64,000 bases of DNA. It comes from G963556115 sp963675945. GTDB lineage: Bacteria; Planctomycetota; SZUA-567. The stretch spans positions 1,860,001 to 1,924,000 of the forward strand of contig OY780932.1 of assembly GCA_963675945.1 (NCBI GenBank). The letters are read 5' to 3'. Shown here in pieces: positions 27,657-36,405 of this stretch. Each line of letters opens with the position of its first letter. The stretch's first letter is position 1. The position numbers and the translations under genes are program-made. The notes below the pieces were generated by a model that was not told where the DNA came from, did not search any database, and saw only the letters and a list, made by a program, of their open reading frames with translations.

Positions 27657-28199
27657 ATGGTGATAGAGGTGAGGCGGTGCCGGGCGAAGGATATTCGGGC
27701 GATGCGGGGCAAGCTTCGGGCGGAAGACGTGATTGAGATCAGGCGGCGGAATGGACGGGAGCCGTACGCGGTATTGATCGATTCCTTTCGACGTTCAGAG
27801 GTGGCGTATGTGGGGCTGATCGACGGGGAGATTGCCTGTGCCTGGGGGGTGGCGCGGGAGTCTATACTCTCCAGCGCCGGAGTGATCTGGCTCTTGTCGA
27901 CAGCGGTGATGGAGCGGGCGCCGATCGCAGTTGCGCGGCGCACGCGCCGGGAGCTGCAGGAGCTGCTCAAGGTATATCCGGAACTCGGAAATTACGTCGA
28001 TAGCGAGTATGAGAAATGTGTGCGCTGGCTCGAGTGGCTCGGGTTTACACTCGAACCGCCGGAGCCGCTGGGGATCAGGGGCGGGATGTTCCGCAGGTTT
28101 TATATCACGCGGGGAGAATGCCCTGGAATTACAGATAAAACGCGCCGGGAGCATCCGATACGGATGCACTCAAGCGGGACGGGAGGAGACGATGTGTGA
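27657..28199 (+). CDS. Internal virion protein A-like, GNAT-fold
   Basis: This 180-residue protein resembles the acetyltransferase-like internal virion protein family of T7-like phages (gp13 type). It has the strands VEVRRC-like start, VAYVGLIDGEIACAWGV near residue 50-70 and CVRWLEWLGFTLEPPEPLGIRGGMFRRF near 130-150, a GNAT-like ending. Its role is probably structural in the ejectosome, not enzymatic. The ATG at 27657 follows AGGAAAGGGG; an upstream ATG at 27609 is less likely. It overlaps the next gene by 8 bp. Confidence 0.72.
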   Translation: MVIEVRRCRAKDIRAMRGKLRAEDVIEIRRRNGREPYAVLIDSFRRSEVAYVGLIDGEIACAWGVARESILSSAGVIWLLSTAVMERAPIAVARRTRRELQELLKVYPELGNYVDSEYEKCVRWLEWLGFTLEPPEPLGIRGGMFRRFYITRGECPGITDKTRREHPIRMHSSGTGGDDV

Positions 28200-28701
28200 G
28201 GTGGCGGGGATGATAACGGCGATGACTGCGATTGCCGGGGGAATAGGCAGCTACGCGCAGAGTGTGCAGCAGAATCAGCAGGCGCAAGCCAATCAAGCGT
28301 ATCAGATTGCGGTAGCGCGGAGTAATGCCGAAGCGGCGCTGATCAATAGCCAGTACGCACTTGACGCCGGTGAACGCGAGGCGAATAAACTTGATGACCA
28401 AAAAAGACTTGCTCTGGGTATAGTCAAAAAGAAATTTGGTGCGAGCAATGTTGAAATCAATAGTGGTTCGCCGTACGCTTCGCTAGTCAGTAAGTCTACC
28501 GAATTTGAGACCAAGAAGTCGGATGTGATGCAGGATGCAGAGAAGCAGGCGTGGAATTATCAGGTGAATGCGAATAATTCTCTGAATCAGGCCAATTTCT
28601 TAGCTAGTCAGAACATTTCTGGGGTAGGGCCGTATAACTCGCTGATGAGTATTGTAGGAACTGGTTTGGACGTTATGGCCAAAGCGATTAGCTATGCTTG
28701 A
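28192..28701 (+). CDS. Internal virion protein B-like
   Basis: This 169-residue Ala/Gln-rich helical protein has the layout of T7 gp14-type internal virion proteins: a hydrophobic Gly/Ala start (AGMITAMTAIAGGIGSYAQ), a long Gln/Ala/Asn coil, the block KKKFGASNVEINSGSP, and a small hydrophobic end. Such proteins are ejected into the cell and form a channel across the outer membrane. The ATG at 28192 lies 8 bp inside the end of the preceding gene and follows GGGAGGAG. No larger internal virion proteins (gp15/gp16 type) follow. Confidence 0.72.
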   Translation: MCEVAGMITAMTAIAGGIGSYAQSVQQNQQAQANQAYQIAVARSNAEAALINSQYALDAGEREANKLDDQKRLALGIVKKKFGASNVEINSGSPYASLVSKSTEFETKKSDVMQDAEKQAWNYQVNANNSLNQANFLASQNISGVGPYNSLMSIVGTGLDVMAKAISYA

Positions 28702-28763
28702 GGCTGAGGTTGGAGACGGGTGGGTTAGTCATTGGTGAGGGAAAAAATTGGGAGGAAGGGATT

Positions 28764-30122
28764 GTGCCGGTAAATAATAATTATGAGGTTGTTGAGTATC
28801 AAGGGAATGCGAGCGGGAGGATATTCAATTTTCCGTTCCGCTGTTTCACCCTGGAGCATCTGGTGGTCGAGCATATCGATGCGGACGGGAGTCAGAGCGT
28901 TCTGGTGCAGAATACTGATTATGCGGTGACGGGGGGGTTGGACAATTCGGGGGGGATGATCACCTATCCCCTGGCGGCAGAGATCCCGGCGCTTACCGCG
29001 GCGGAGACGCTACGAATCTACCGTTCTACCCCGATGGAGCAGGCGATAGACTATCCGACTTATCAGCAGGCGATTGAGAATGCGCTGGATAAGTCGGCGA
29101 TGGTGCTCCAGGAGGTGGCGGCAGGTTCGGCCGGAGCGCAGGCGGCGATAGCCGGTTTTGAACTCCGCGTGACCGGGGTGGAGACGACAGCCGCGGGAGC
29201 TGCAGACGGCGCGGCAGAGGCGCGGACAATTGCCGGAGCCGCCAGTTCGGCGGCGGCGGCGGCTGTGAGTACGGCAAATAGCGCTGTGGCTACCGCGGAA
29301 AGTGCTGACATCAAGGCTGAGGTGGCGCTAGGGACGGCGAACACTGCCAGTAGTGAGTCGGCGGCAGCATTGAGTACTTCTACGGCTGCTAACCGTAAGG
29401 CCGAGGCGGCGGAGAGTACAGCGGCTACGGCCGCGGCAGACGCAGTAAATGCAACGGCTACGGCGAATTCTGCATTCGCCCTGGCGACCGCCGCCGATAC
29501 TCAGGCTGAGACTGCGAGCGTAGATGCGGCGGCGGCGTTGACTACGGCAAACAGTATGCAGACCGATGTCAACGCTGCCCGGGTAGCGGCAGAAGAAGCG
29601 TCGGCTATTGCGCAGACAGCTATAGCTGCGGCTGCAGACTCTACTCATGGACATGCCAATAAGGCAGCGCTCGATGCCATTGCCTATAACAGCACTACCG
29701 GGAGCTTTGCCGTAGGCGGGGTAGAGCTGGCGCGGGCGGATCTGGGCAATGCCTCCGGCTTTGCCGATACCACCGGGAGTAATATCAGTGTCAGTGATTT
29801 TCAGATTCGTCTCGGCCTGCCGGAGGATACTGTCGACAGGTTAGGGACGTTGGACACGCAGTTGGGCGGAGCGACTACGGCAATTACTGAGCTTGAAACT
29901 GCACTCACTACGGCGCTGCCGACTCTGGCGCGGAGTGATGCGACCGGGATCGACAGTACCGCTTTCAAGACGGTGCTGGCGCCGCGGGTAGTAACGACGC
30001 TCTACGGCGTGATCGGTAATTACATGGGGGAACAGATTCTACGCAACTCTGGGGTGGCGGATGATCCGGAGAATGATATGTACTTCTGGGATGGTTCCGA
30101 GTGGTTCAAGGAAGGTGTATAA
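28764..30122 (+). CDS. Tail fibre protein, T7-type N-terminus with coiled-coil shaft
   Basis: This 452-residue protein has a T7 tail-fibre-like attachment domain (residues 1-110: YEVVEYQGNASGRIFNFPF then VEHIDADGSQ, LRIYRSTPMEQAIDYPTY). A long Ala/Thr/Ser coiled coil (about 125-330) is followed by a small C-terminal domain with YFWDGSEWFKEGV. The GTG at 28764 is chosen because GGAGGAAGGG precedes it. The stop overlaps the start of the next gene (TAATG), so translation is coupled to the first of three receptor-binding paralogues, which probably extend or replace the tip. Confidence 0.8.
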   Translation: MPVNNNYEVVEYQGNASGRIFNFPFRCFTLEHLVVEHIDADGSQSVLVQNTDYAVTGGLDNSGGMITYPLAAEIPALTAAETLRIYRSTPMEQAIDYPTYQQAIENALDKSAMVLQEVAAGSAGAQAAIAGFELRVTGVETTAAGAADGAAEARTIAGAASSAAAAAVSTANSAVATAESADIKAEVALGTANTASSESAAALSTSTAANRKAEAAESTAATAAADAVNATATANSAFALATAADTQAETASVDAAAALTTANSMQTDVNAARVAAEEASAIAQTAIAAAADSTHGHANKAALDAIAYNSTTGSFAVGGVELARADLGNASGFADTTGSNISVSDFQIRLGLPEDTVDRLGTLDTQLGGATTAITELETALTTALPTLARSDATGIDSTAFKTVLAPRVVTTLYGVIGNYMGEQILRNSGVADDPENDMYFWDGSEWFKEGV

Positions 30123-31234
30123 TGGTGTGGATAGCAGGAGAGGTCGACGGAGTGGCTATCAAACAGCGGTCGGTAATTGGTACCGGGGAGTGGGCGGCGG
30201 TCAAAGATAGGATGATCGCGCTCATGGCCACGCAGCTATCTGACAGGTTCGACCTGGGCGACAGCATTGCCGACTCTTTCGCCGATAGCGGTTATGTCAC
30301 GGGCGGGGTCTGTACCGGCGGGTATGTTAGAAATACTGAGACTGCGGCGGTACCGGCGCAGGCTGGTAGTGTGCTCAATCCACAGAATTCAAACTGGATC
30401 GCAACCGGCGGGGCTAACTATGAGTACAGAAATGGTGTGTGGCTCGTGCGCGGTTCAAGCCAGTATACCGATGCTTATGCTCCACGGCGTATATCAGACG
30501 GAACCTATAATAATGATTCGTCAAGTGTCGCGCAGTTGAGTAGCTTCCCGGGGTGGTGGGAGCTACAGAATACGGCAGCGGTCTTTGCCATCAAGGAAAT
30601 TTGTTTATATCCGTATTATAATAATGCTCCTGCTTATTCGCCGACCTCATTTCAAATTCTCGGTTCGACAAATGGTAGCAGCTGGAGTACTTTGGTGTCA
30701 CGAACAGGCGAGACTGGGTGGGTTGGGAACACGCCGAAAGTTTTCAGTGTCAGCGGTTCTTATTCATATATACGGTTCAATGTCAGTGACTGCCCGCTTA
30801 GTTATCCAACTATTGCTGAGATGCAGATAATTGGCGCCGATATTCCGGCGATTCCGGCACACCCTGACCCGACAGTAATAACGGTAACTCCGTATACGCC
30901 GGACAATACTCTGGAGAAGGTACGAGTGACTCTGATGCTCCAGGATATGGACAATACCGGGGCGCTCGCGGTGGGGAGTAGTTCGAGTGATCTGATTCAG
31001 GCGTACCTCTCGTATGACGGGAATAGCACCTTCGAGTCTGCTCTTGGTTTCAGTGAGGAGCCGGAGGAGTTTACGGCAGGCTCGAATATCTATGTCTTCA
31101 ACAGTGATGAAATTGACGTCTCGGCGGAGAGTATATCCAGCTTGGGGTTGAAACTTCAAAGCTTTGACCGCGGGAGTGGCGCACCGGCGTTCAGGTGGCA
31201 TGCGTATATCATCGCAGGAAAGGAGGGTGCTTAA
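30122..31234 (+). CDS. Receptor-binding-type protein 1 with discoidin-like centre
   Basis: This is the first of three tandem paralogues (370 residues). The first 75 residues (GEVDGVAIKQRSVIGTGEWAA, then ADSFADSG and GGVCTGGYVRNTE) and the last 100 (TPDNTLEKVRVTLMLQDMDN then GFSEEPEEFTAGSNIYVFN) are nearly the same in all three, while the middle (about 85-240) differs. The middle looks like an F5/8-type-C (discoidin) fold that binds sugars: ISDGTYNN, FQILGSTNGSSWSTLVSRTGETGW and YIRFNVSDCP. It starts on the stop of the tail fibre (TAATG). A host-receptor or tip role is inferred from position and fold. Confidence 0.75.
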   Translation: MVWIAGEVDGVAIKQRSVIGTGEWAAVKDRMIALMATQLSDRFDLGDSIADSFADSGYVTGGVCTGGYVRNTETAAVPAQAGSVLNPQNSNWIATGGANYEYRNGVWLVRGSSQYTDAYAPRRISDGTYNNDSSSVAQLSSFPGWWELQNTAAVFAIKEICLYPYYNNAPAYSPTSFQILGSTNGSSWSTLVSRTGETGWVGNTPKVFSVSGSYSYIRFNVSDCPLSYPTIAEMQIIGADIPAIPAHPDPTVITVTPYTPDNTLEKVRVTLMLQDMDNTGALAVGSSSSDLIQAYLSYDGNSTFESALGFSEEPEEFTAGSNIYVFNSDEIDVSAESISSLGLKLQSFDRGSGAPAFRWHAYIIAGKEGA

Positions 31235-32349
31235 TGGCGTGGATAACTGGCGAGGTTGACGGAGTGACTATAAAGCGGCGGTCGATCGTCGGCTTGGATG
31301 GGTGGGCGGCGGCTAAGGATGCAGTGATCGAGCTCATGGCGGCGCAACTCTCCGACAGGTTAGATATGGGCGACAGCATTGCCGATTCTTTCGCCGATAG
31401 CGGTGATGTCACGGGTGGGGTCTGTACCGGCGGGTATGTTAGAAATACTGTGACGGCGGCGGTGCCGGCGGTAACGGGAAATAGGATAAATCCTGCATTC
31501 AATGGCTCTATACCTTCACCATGGACTTTATCAGCATCCTCTGCCTGGGATCAACACCAACCATATGCTGCTTTCAATGGCATTGTTAATGCTGCAGATA
31601 ATGTGCTGTGGTGGACTCTACCAAACACCTATGCCGGAAATACTGGTAATGAATGGATACAATTGAGTAGAACAGATGGACAATATCTTACAGTAGGTTC
31701 TATTAAATTGTACTGTGATCTGGCGCTGCGTTCTACTCCCAGGAATGTGGTCTTGGAAGGGTCTAATAATGGCGGCAGTTCGTGGGCAGCATTTTATACA
31801 GCGACATTGACAGGCTGGGTCAGTGGAACGCCAAAGGTGTTGTCATTCAATCCTGTCTCATACAAATATTTGCGTTTGCGCATTACCAGTACAAATTCCA
31901 GTAATAATGATTATGCCAGTGTTACACTCAAAGAAATAGAGTGGTTTTCTCCAAGCATAGCGTATCAGCCAGCTCACCCAAATCCGACAACAATTACTGT
32001 CTCTCCGTATACGCCGGACAATACTCTGGAGAAGGTACGGGTGACTCTGCTGCTTCAGGATATGGACAATACCGGGGCACTCGTGGTGGGGAGTAGTTCG
32101 AGTGATCTGATTCAAGCTTATCTCTCGTATGACGGTAATAGCAGCTTCGAGTCTGCTCTTGGTTTCAGTGAGGAGCCGGAGGAGTTTACGGCAGGCTCTA
32201 ATATCTACGTCTTCAACAGTAACGAGGTTGACGTCTCGGCTGAAAGTATATCCAGTCTGGGGTTGAAACTTCAAAGTTTCGACCGCGGGAGCGGGGCGCC
32301 GGCGTTCAGGTGGCATGCGTATATCATCGCAGGAAAGGAGAGTGCTTAA
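31234..32349 (+). CDS. Receptor-binding-type protein 2 with discoidin-like centre
   Basis: This is the second paralogue (371 residues), sharing the conserved N- and C-terminal blocks of its neighbours. Its own middle (about residues 85-250) has WDQHQPYAAFNGIVN, WTLPNTYAGNTGNEWIQL, NVVLEGSNNGGSSWAAFYT and YKYLRLRITSTN, the strand order of a discoidin-like carbohydrate-binding domain. Stop and start overlap (TAATG) with the gene before and after, and an AAAGGAGGG site precedes the ATG. The middle is more A/T-rich than the flanks, as if exchanged as a cassette. Confidence 0.75.
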   Translation: MAWITGEVDGVTIKRRSIVGLDGWAAAKDAVIELMAAQLSDRLDMGDSIADSFADSGDVTGGVCTGGYVRNTVTAAVPAVTGNRINPAFNGSIPSPWTLSASSAWDQHQPYAAFNGIVNAADNVLWWTLPNTYAGNTGNEWIQLSRTDGQYLTVGSIKLYCDLALRSTPRNVVLEGSNNGGSSWAAFYTATLTGWVSGTPKVLSFNPVSYKYLRLRITSTNSSNNDYASVTLKEIEWFSPSIAYQPAHPNPTTITVSPYTPDNTLEKVRVTLLLQDMDNTGALVVGSSSSDLIQAYLSYDGNSSFESALGFSEEPEEFTAGSNIYVFNSNEVDVSAESISSLGLKLQSFDRGSGAPAFRWHAYIIAGKESA

Positions 32350-33461
32350 TGACGTGGATAGCAGGCGAGGTTGACGGCGTGACCATAAATCGACGGTCAG
32401 TAATTGGTACCGGGGAGTGGGCGGCGGTCAAGGACAAGATGATCGCGCTCATGGCGGCGCAGCTCTCTGATCGTCTTGATCTGGGCGACAGCATTGCCGA
32501 CTCTTTCGCCGATAGCGGTGATGTATCAGGCGGGGTCTGCACCGGCGGGTATGTTAGAAATACTGAGACAGTGGCGGTACCGGCGGTACCGTCGCAGAGT
32601 GCGGCCAATATCGTACCTGTTTTAACCAGTAATACCAGTGCCAGCGGCTATGTGGCGAGTGCGAGTACAGAGTTTGCCGATAGCTACGGTGCGTGGAAAG
32701 CTTTTGACGGGGTACTTAATGATTTTTATAACCTATGGAGCTCAGCAAGCGGGGACACAGCCGGATATTTACAGATCAAAATTCCGTCAGCCAAAGTAGT
32801 CGATAGTTATGCCATTGTTTTTCGCGATTATGATGGTCAAGACCCGACGTCCTGGAGTTTTCAGGGGTCAAACAATGGCAACAGTTGGGTGACCCTCGAC
32901 AGTCGTACCGGAATTTCTCCGAGTAGCCAGCTGGAGAGGAAGACTTTTTCATTTACTAATAGCACCTCTTATACTTATTATCGGCTGAATATTACGGCAA
33001 ATGCTGGGAGTGTGTATACGGCATTAAATGAGTTGGAGATATACAGTAAGGCAATACCTTACAAACCTGCGATTCCGGCACACCCTGACCCGACAACGAT
33101 CACGGTGAGTCCATATACGCCGGATAATACTCTAGAGAAGATACGGGTGACTCTGATGCTTCAGGATATGGCTAACACTGGGGCGCTCGCGGTGGGGAGC
33201 AGTTCGAGTGATCTCTTGCAGGCGTACCTCTCGTATGACGGGAATAGTACTTTCGGTTCGGCTCTTGGCTTCAGTGAGGAACCGGAGGAGTTTACGGCAG
33301 GCTCTAATATCTATGTTTTCAACAGTAATGAGGTCGACGTCTCGGCGGAGAGTATATCCAGTATCGGGCTGAAGCTCCAGAGTTTTGACCGCGGGAGTGG
33401 GGCACCGGCGTTCAGGTGGCACGCATATATCATTGCGGGAAAGGAGGTCGAAAGTGAGTAG
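32349..33461 (+). CDS. Receptor-binding-type protein 3 with discoidin-like centre
   Basis: This is the third paralogue (370 residues). Ends match copies 1 and 2. The centre has FADSYGAWKAFDGVLND, YLQIKIPSAKVVDSYAI, WSFQGSNNGNSWVTLDSRTG and YTYYRLNITANAGS, the clearest discoidin-like reading of the three. It begins at the TAATG overlap after copy 2; its stop is followed by a very small gene that begins inside its last codons. Three copies may be assembled together on one virion, or may be a reservoir for recombination of specificity. Confidence 0.76.
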   Translation: MTWIAGEVDGVTINRRSVIGTGEWAAVKDKMIALMAAQLSDRLDLGDSIADSFADSGDVSGGVCTGGYVRNTETVAVPAVPSQSAANIVPVLTSNTSASGYVASASTEFADSYGAWKAFDGVLNDFYNLWSSASGDTAGYLQIKIPSAKVVDSYAIVFRDYDGQDPTSWSFQGSNNGNSWVTLDSRTGISPSSQLERKTFSFTNSTSYTYYRLNITANAGSVYTALNELEIYSKAIPYKPAIPAHPDPTTITVSPYTPDNTLEKIRVTLMLQDMANTGALAVGSSSSDLLQAYLSYDGNSTFGSALGFSEEPEEFTAGSNIYVFNSNEVDVSAESISSIGLKLQSFDRGSGAPAFRWHAYIIAGKEVESE

Positions 33462-33633
33462 ATTGGGATTTAGAGACGGTGAGCGGATAACGCTGGTAGG
33501 TGTGAATAGTTCTACCGGGAAGTATCATTACGCTGATTGTCGTTATTATGTGAGTACAGAGAGTGTGATGTCGGAGGCGAAAGCGATTGAACTGGGGAAT
33601 ATCTGTGGAGCGTGTTGTAAGGAGGAGGATTAA
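33454..33633 (+). CDS. Small putative zinc-binding prophage protein
   Basis: This 59-residue product starts at a GTG with AAAGGAGG upstream, inside the end of the third receptor-binding gene. It holds YHYADC (His-x3-Cys) and, after an EAKAIELGN helix, CGACC (Cys-x2-Cys). This spacing resembles the Ada-like metal-binding hairpin (fHxxxC ... EAxxxGxxPCxxC) found on nucleases and DNA-repair proteins. The full fold is too small for an enzyme. Its place between fibre and lysis genes gives no clear role. Confidence 0.6.
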   Translation: MSRLGFRDGERITLVGVNSSTGKYHYADCRYYVSTESVMSEAKAIELGNICGACCKEED

Positions 33634-33634
33634 A

Positions 33635-33982
33635 ATGTTTGGAATAAGGAAATTTATATTGCAGATTCTGTTGTTGGTACTGGGGGCGACTATTGTATTG
33701 GCGGCGCTTTTGCTTGCCGGGTGTGCGCCGGAAAATATGGCGGCGCTGCAGCGGGTTGAGACGAGTACGAGCGATGAGTCGGTAACTTTTTCGGGTGAGG
33801 CGATCCTGACGGTTGATCCGCTCGAGCTGATTCAGGCCAAGGCGGACGCCAAGGTTGAGACGATACGCGCCAGCGAGGAGAAGTGGCGGATACTCGCTTG
33901 GGTCGGCGGGATCGGGGCGGTAGTCATTGGTGGGTTGGCACTACTTGTCAAGTCGCCGTTGGAGAGAGGGAGGCAAGGGTGA
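33635..33982 (+). CDS. Prophage lipoprotein-like membrane protein
   Basis: This 115-residue protein has a basic start, a hydrophobic segment ending in LLAGC (lipobox, Cys near residue 29), an acidic periplasmic part with a coil, and a second hydrophobic helix AWVGGIGAVVIGGLALLV near the end. Such a pattern would suit a lysis-associated protein (spanin- or holin-like), but no family is recognised. AAGGAGGAGG precedes the ATG. The stop overlaps the next start (GTGA). Confidence 0.62.
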   Translation: MFGIRKFILQILLLVLGATIVLAALLLAGCAPENMAALQRVETSTSDESVTFSGEAILTVDPLELIQAKADAKVETIRASEEKWRILAWVGGIGAVVIGGLALLVKSPLERGRQG

Positions 33983-34269
33983 ATAGTGAGGAGAAGCTTG
34001 ATCGGCTCTACAGCGATATGATCGAGATCAAGGTTAGCCTGGCGCGGGTGGAGGAACTTCTGCACCGGGCTCCCTGCAGCGAACTGCGCGGGCATATGCA
34101 GCAGCAGCGTGGGGATATCGCCGAGCTGCATCAGCAGTATAAACAGCATATCGAAGGGGCGCATTCGGCGCAGAGTCTGCGCGAGAACTGGGCGGCACTG
34201 GTGGCACTGCTCTCTGCTCTCTGCAGCCTCTGCAGCTTGATCTTTTTGCGGGACGGGGGGTTAGGGTGA
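33979..34269 (+). CDS. XhlA-like membrane-anchored lysis protein
   Basis: This 96-residue protein has an N-terminal coiled coil (EEKLDRLYSDMIEIKVSLARVEELL) and a single C-terminal hydrophobic helix (ALVALLSALCSLCSLIFL) with a short tail. This is the layout of XhlA-type proteins that work with holins. The GTG start at 33979 overlaps the previous stop (GTGA) and follows GGAGGCAAG. No endolysin gene is visible nearby, so a complete lysis cassette is not present in the window. Confidence 0.6.
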   Translation: MNSEEKLDRLYSDMIEIKVSLARVEELLHRAPCSELRGHMQQQRGDIAELHQQYKQHIEGAHSAQSLRENWAALVALLSALCSLCSLIFLRDGGLG

Positions 34270-34318
34270 AGCAGTGGCGGCAGGGTGTTGGTTTGGTTAA
34301 GTTCGGTGTGGGAGGCTG

Positions 34319-34777
34319 GTGATGGTGACTGAGTTGCAGCGGCGTTTTGCTCTCTGTATCGGATTGGGGTACGGTAACTGGCAGGCGGCCAATCTTATCG
34401 GTTACCGGGATAAGGACTGTTCCCGCATGCGCCGGAGCAGAGGGGTGGTGCAGGAATTAATGGAAATCAGGAGGGAGATGATCGAAAAGACATATCTGAG
34501 CAAGGAGTATATGCTGCAGAAGCTGTTTACGCTGATGGGCAAATTGGAGGGAGCATGCTACGGAACGGAGCAGCTTGAGCTCAGGGAGAGTCGCGAGCAG
34601 GCCAAGGTCGCGCTGGAGATCGCCCGGGAGATCAACAAGATGCTCGGGCATTATGCGCCGGTGAATACCCAGCACCTCCGGGTTGAAGGTAGTGGTAGTG
34701 AGTTGAGCCAGCTGATCGAGAAAGTTGAGAAACGGTGTAAAGCGGAGAAAGAGGTGGCGGCGCGGGAGGTGGAGTGA
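34319..34777 (+). CDS. Probable terminase small subunit
   Basis: This 152-residue protein has an HTH-like N-terminus (ELQRRFALCIGLGYGNWQAANLIGY), a helical middle with LSKEYMLQKLFTLMGKLEG and a C-terminal coil, resembling the small-terminase family that binds the packaging site. The order is unusual: it lies at the far right of the prophage instead of before the large subunit at 14298. If the phage genome circularises, it would come just before the recombinase gene. An alternative is a different small DNA-binding protein. Confidence 0.65.
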   Translation: MMVTELQRRFALCIGLGYGNWQAANLIGYRDKDCSRMRRSRGVVQELMEIRREMIEKTYLSKEYMLQKLFTLMGKLEGACYGTEQLELRESREQAKVALEIAREINKMLGHYAPVNTQHLRVEGSGSELSQLIEKVEKRCKAEKEVAAREVE

Positions 34778-34799
34778 AAATTGTGAGGAAAATTTTCTA

Positions 34800-35460
34800 G
34801 ATTGGTAAAGGTATTGAAAATCACTAGCGTGATTTTCATATTTTGCTGAAACGATATATCAGCCAGCAACAAAGTTGCTGGCTGAGTCTGTATCTCGCAG
34901 CCCATTCATTTGTTCCTAGATGTCTGAAAATATGAACTGGTGTAATATATTCAGACCATGAGCGTTTTGCGAGAGGACGCAGGCGAATTGCGAACAGGTG
35001 AGCAAGAGGTAGTATGAGAACTAAGCAGTGCTTTTGTCTGCTGCTCGGACGAAAAGTATGTCGAAGGTTTTATAAGGTGTCCATAGATGCCACGTATTGC
35101 GAACTGGTGAGCAATAGGTGGTACGAATAAAACTTGAGAGTATAATCATAGGTGGCTGAGAGGTAGAGTTTGGCTGAGCGCTTGGCGCTAGAGCTTTGAC
35201 TTAAGGTGTTTCTATGTACTTAAATATGAAGGCGTGGGCGGTCTGACCGGGAGGGTTGTGGCTGGAGTCTGCTGTGAAAGTAGGAAAATCACGGTTGTGA
35301 TTTCCTTGTTTTTTGAAAGGATAGACTCTGGCGGCAGGTTGAAGGTGTGGGCGAGTAGTCCATAGATGCCACGTCTTATGAACTGGTGAACAAGAGGTGG
35401 TACGAGAGCGCTGAGAGTGTAATCATAGTGGAGTTTGTTGTTATGGCATGACTCCAGCAC
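34800..35460 (+). repeat. Dispersed structured repeat, copy B (GAACTGGTG hairpin family)
   Basis: This is the longest copy. It starts with hairpin GAAAATCAC / GTGATTTTC (34816-34837), then AGCCAGCAAC / GTTGCTGGCT (34861-34883). Four hairpins capped by GAACTGGTG-type loops follow: loops at 34934-34944 (11/12-bp stem), 34992-35001 (GAACAGGTGA), 35101-35110 and 35380-35389. The last two stems share CCAC-G-TxTTxx / xxAAxA-G-GTGG with a central G-G mismatch. A third plain hairpin GGAAAATCAC / GTGATTTCC lies near 35280, and GAAGGCGTGGGCGGTCTG occurs at 35228. It fills most of the gap between the prophage and the Fic gene and contains no gene that I can support. Confidence 0.75.
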
Positions 35461-35772
35461 AGACTTTTGTAGAATCTAAAATCCTGGCTAAGGATAAGCA
35501 ATTGGACAGCATCGGACGGACAGTCCAAGTCGAAGAAGTCATTGCTGAAGTTGTGGGATAATTATTATGTGTCTGTCAGATAAAGTAGTGGCTAGTACAG
35601 TGGTTGAGTAATATCTAAGAGCAGCAAGAGAGATAACACATTAACAGATAATTAGATTTAATTATGTAGCCTTGGTAATAGTATCGGGCTACTTTGCCAA
35701 TGCTAATAGGTCTGGGAAAGAGCTTGCTGTTGAAGTGGTAATTCGATAAAATATGTTGTAAGGGAGTAATAT
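35461..35772. other. Leader region of the Fic gene
   Basis: About 310 bp hold the Fic promoter region. No RNA gene or reading frame with a ribosome site was found. Base composition turns A/T-rich from about 35580, as in the Fic gene. Confidence 0.35.
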
Positions 35773-36378
35773 ATGATTCTAGAAAATAAGTTAAATATAA
35801 CAGATCAAGTCGAGTTAGCAAAAGTTGAAGAAAAAGTAACTAAGCTAAAAGCCAAGCAACTTTTTGACTCTGGAGATATTGCTAAGGTTGAAATAGGAAC
35901 ATTCTCAGGGCTGGCGTTTATTCACGCTTATTTATTCGGTGAAGTATATGATTTTGCTGGGATAGTGCGCACTGTGAATATTGCTAAAGGGGATTTTCGC
36001 TTTGCGCCTGTGATGTATTTGCAGTCATCACTAGAGCATATTGACTCTATGCCTCACACAACTTTTGAAGAGATTATTGAAAAGTATGTGGAAATGAATA
36101 TAGCTCACCCATTTCGTGAAGGTAACGGCAGGGCAACACGTATTTGGCTTGATTTGCTGTTAAAGAGTCAACTTGGACAGGTTATTGACTGGAATCATGT
36201 AGATAAAGAGGATTATCTGTCTTCCATGCAACGCAGTGTGGTAAAGGACATTGAGATCAAAGTTCTATTGAAGCAAGCTCTCACCACTCAAATTAACGAT
36301 AGATCGCTATTCATGAAGGGTATAGATGTAAGCTACTTCTATGAAGGCTACACCCAATTCAAAACAGAAGAACTTTAA
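35773..36378 (+). CDS. Fic/DOC family AMPylation-type protein
   Basis: This 201-residue Fic-domain protein has the catalytic loop HPFREGNGRATR at residues 112-123 (His for catalysis, Glu/Asp and Asn for metal and ATP phosphate binding). The upstream flap region is FIHAYLFGEVYDFAGIVR (residues 49-66). Fic proteins transfer AMP or another nucleotide to target side chains, and many are toxins with a separate or built-in inhibitory helix. No clear (S/T)xxxEG inhibitory motif is visible here, and no small antitoxin gene lies next to it. AGGGAG precedes the ATG. The segment from 35977 on recurs at 60539-61020. Its codons are more A/T-rich than the prophage. Confidence 0.88.
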   Translation: MILENKLNITDQVELAKVEEKVTKLKAKQLFDSGDIAKVEIGTFSGLAFIHAYLFGEVYDFAGIVRTVNIAKGDFRFAPVMYLQSSLEHIDSMPHTTFEEIIEKYVEMNIAHPFREGNGRATRIWLDLLLKSQLGQVIDWNHVDKEDYLSSMQRSVVKDIEIKVLLKQALTTQINDRSLFMKGIDVSYFYEGYTQFKTEEL

Positions 36379-36405
36379 CTCTAATGATTAATAATGTGCT
36401 AGGCT

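Noticed and set aside
27931..28191. Longer start of the internal virion protein B gene
   Set aside because: The upstream part is the out-of-frame shadow of the preceding gene; GGGAGGAG and the ATG at 28192 mark the true start.
7950..35460. Repeat copies A and B as attL/attR of the prophage
   Set aside because: They are in opposite orientation, copy A lies before unrelated host genes (ankyrin), and further copies exist far from the prophage.
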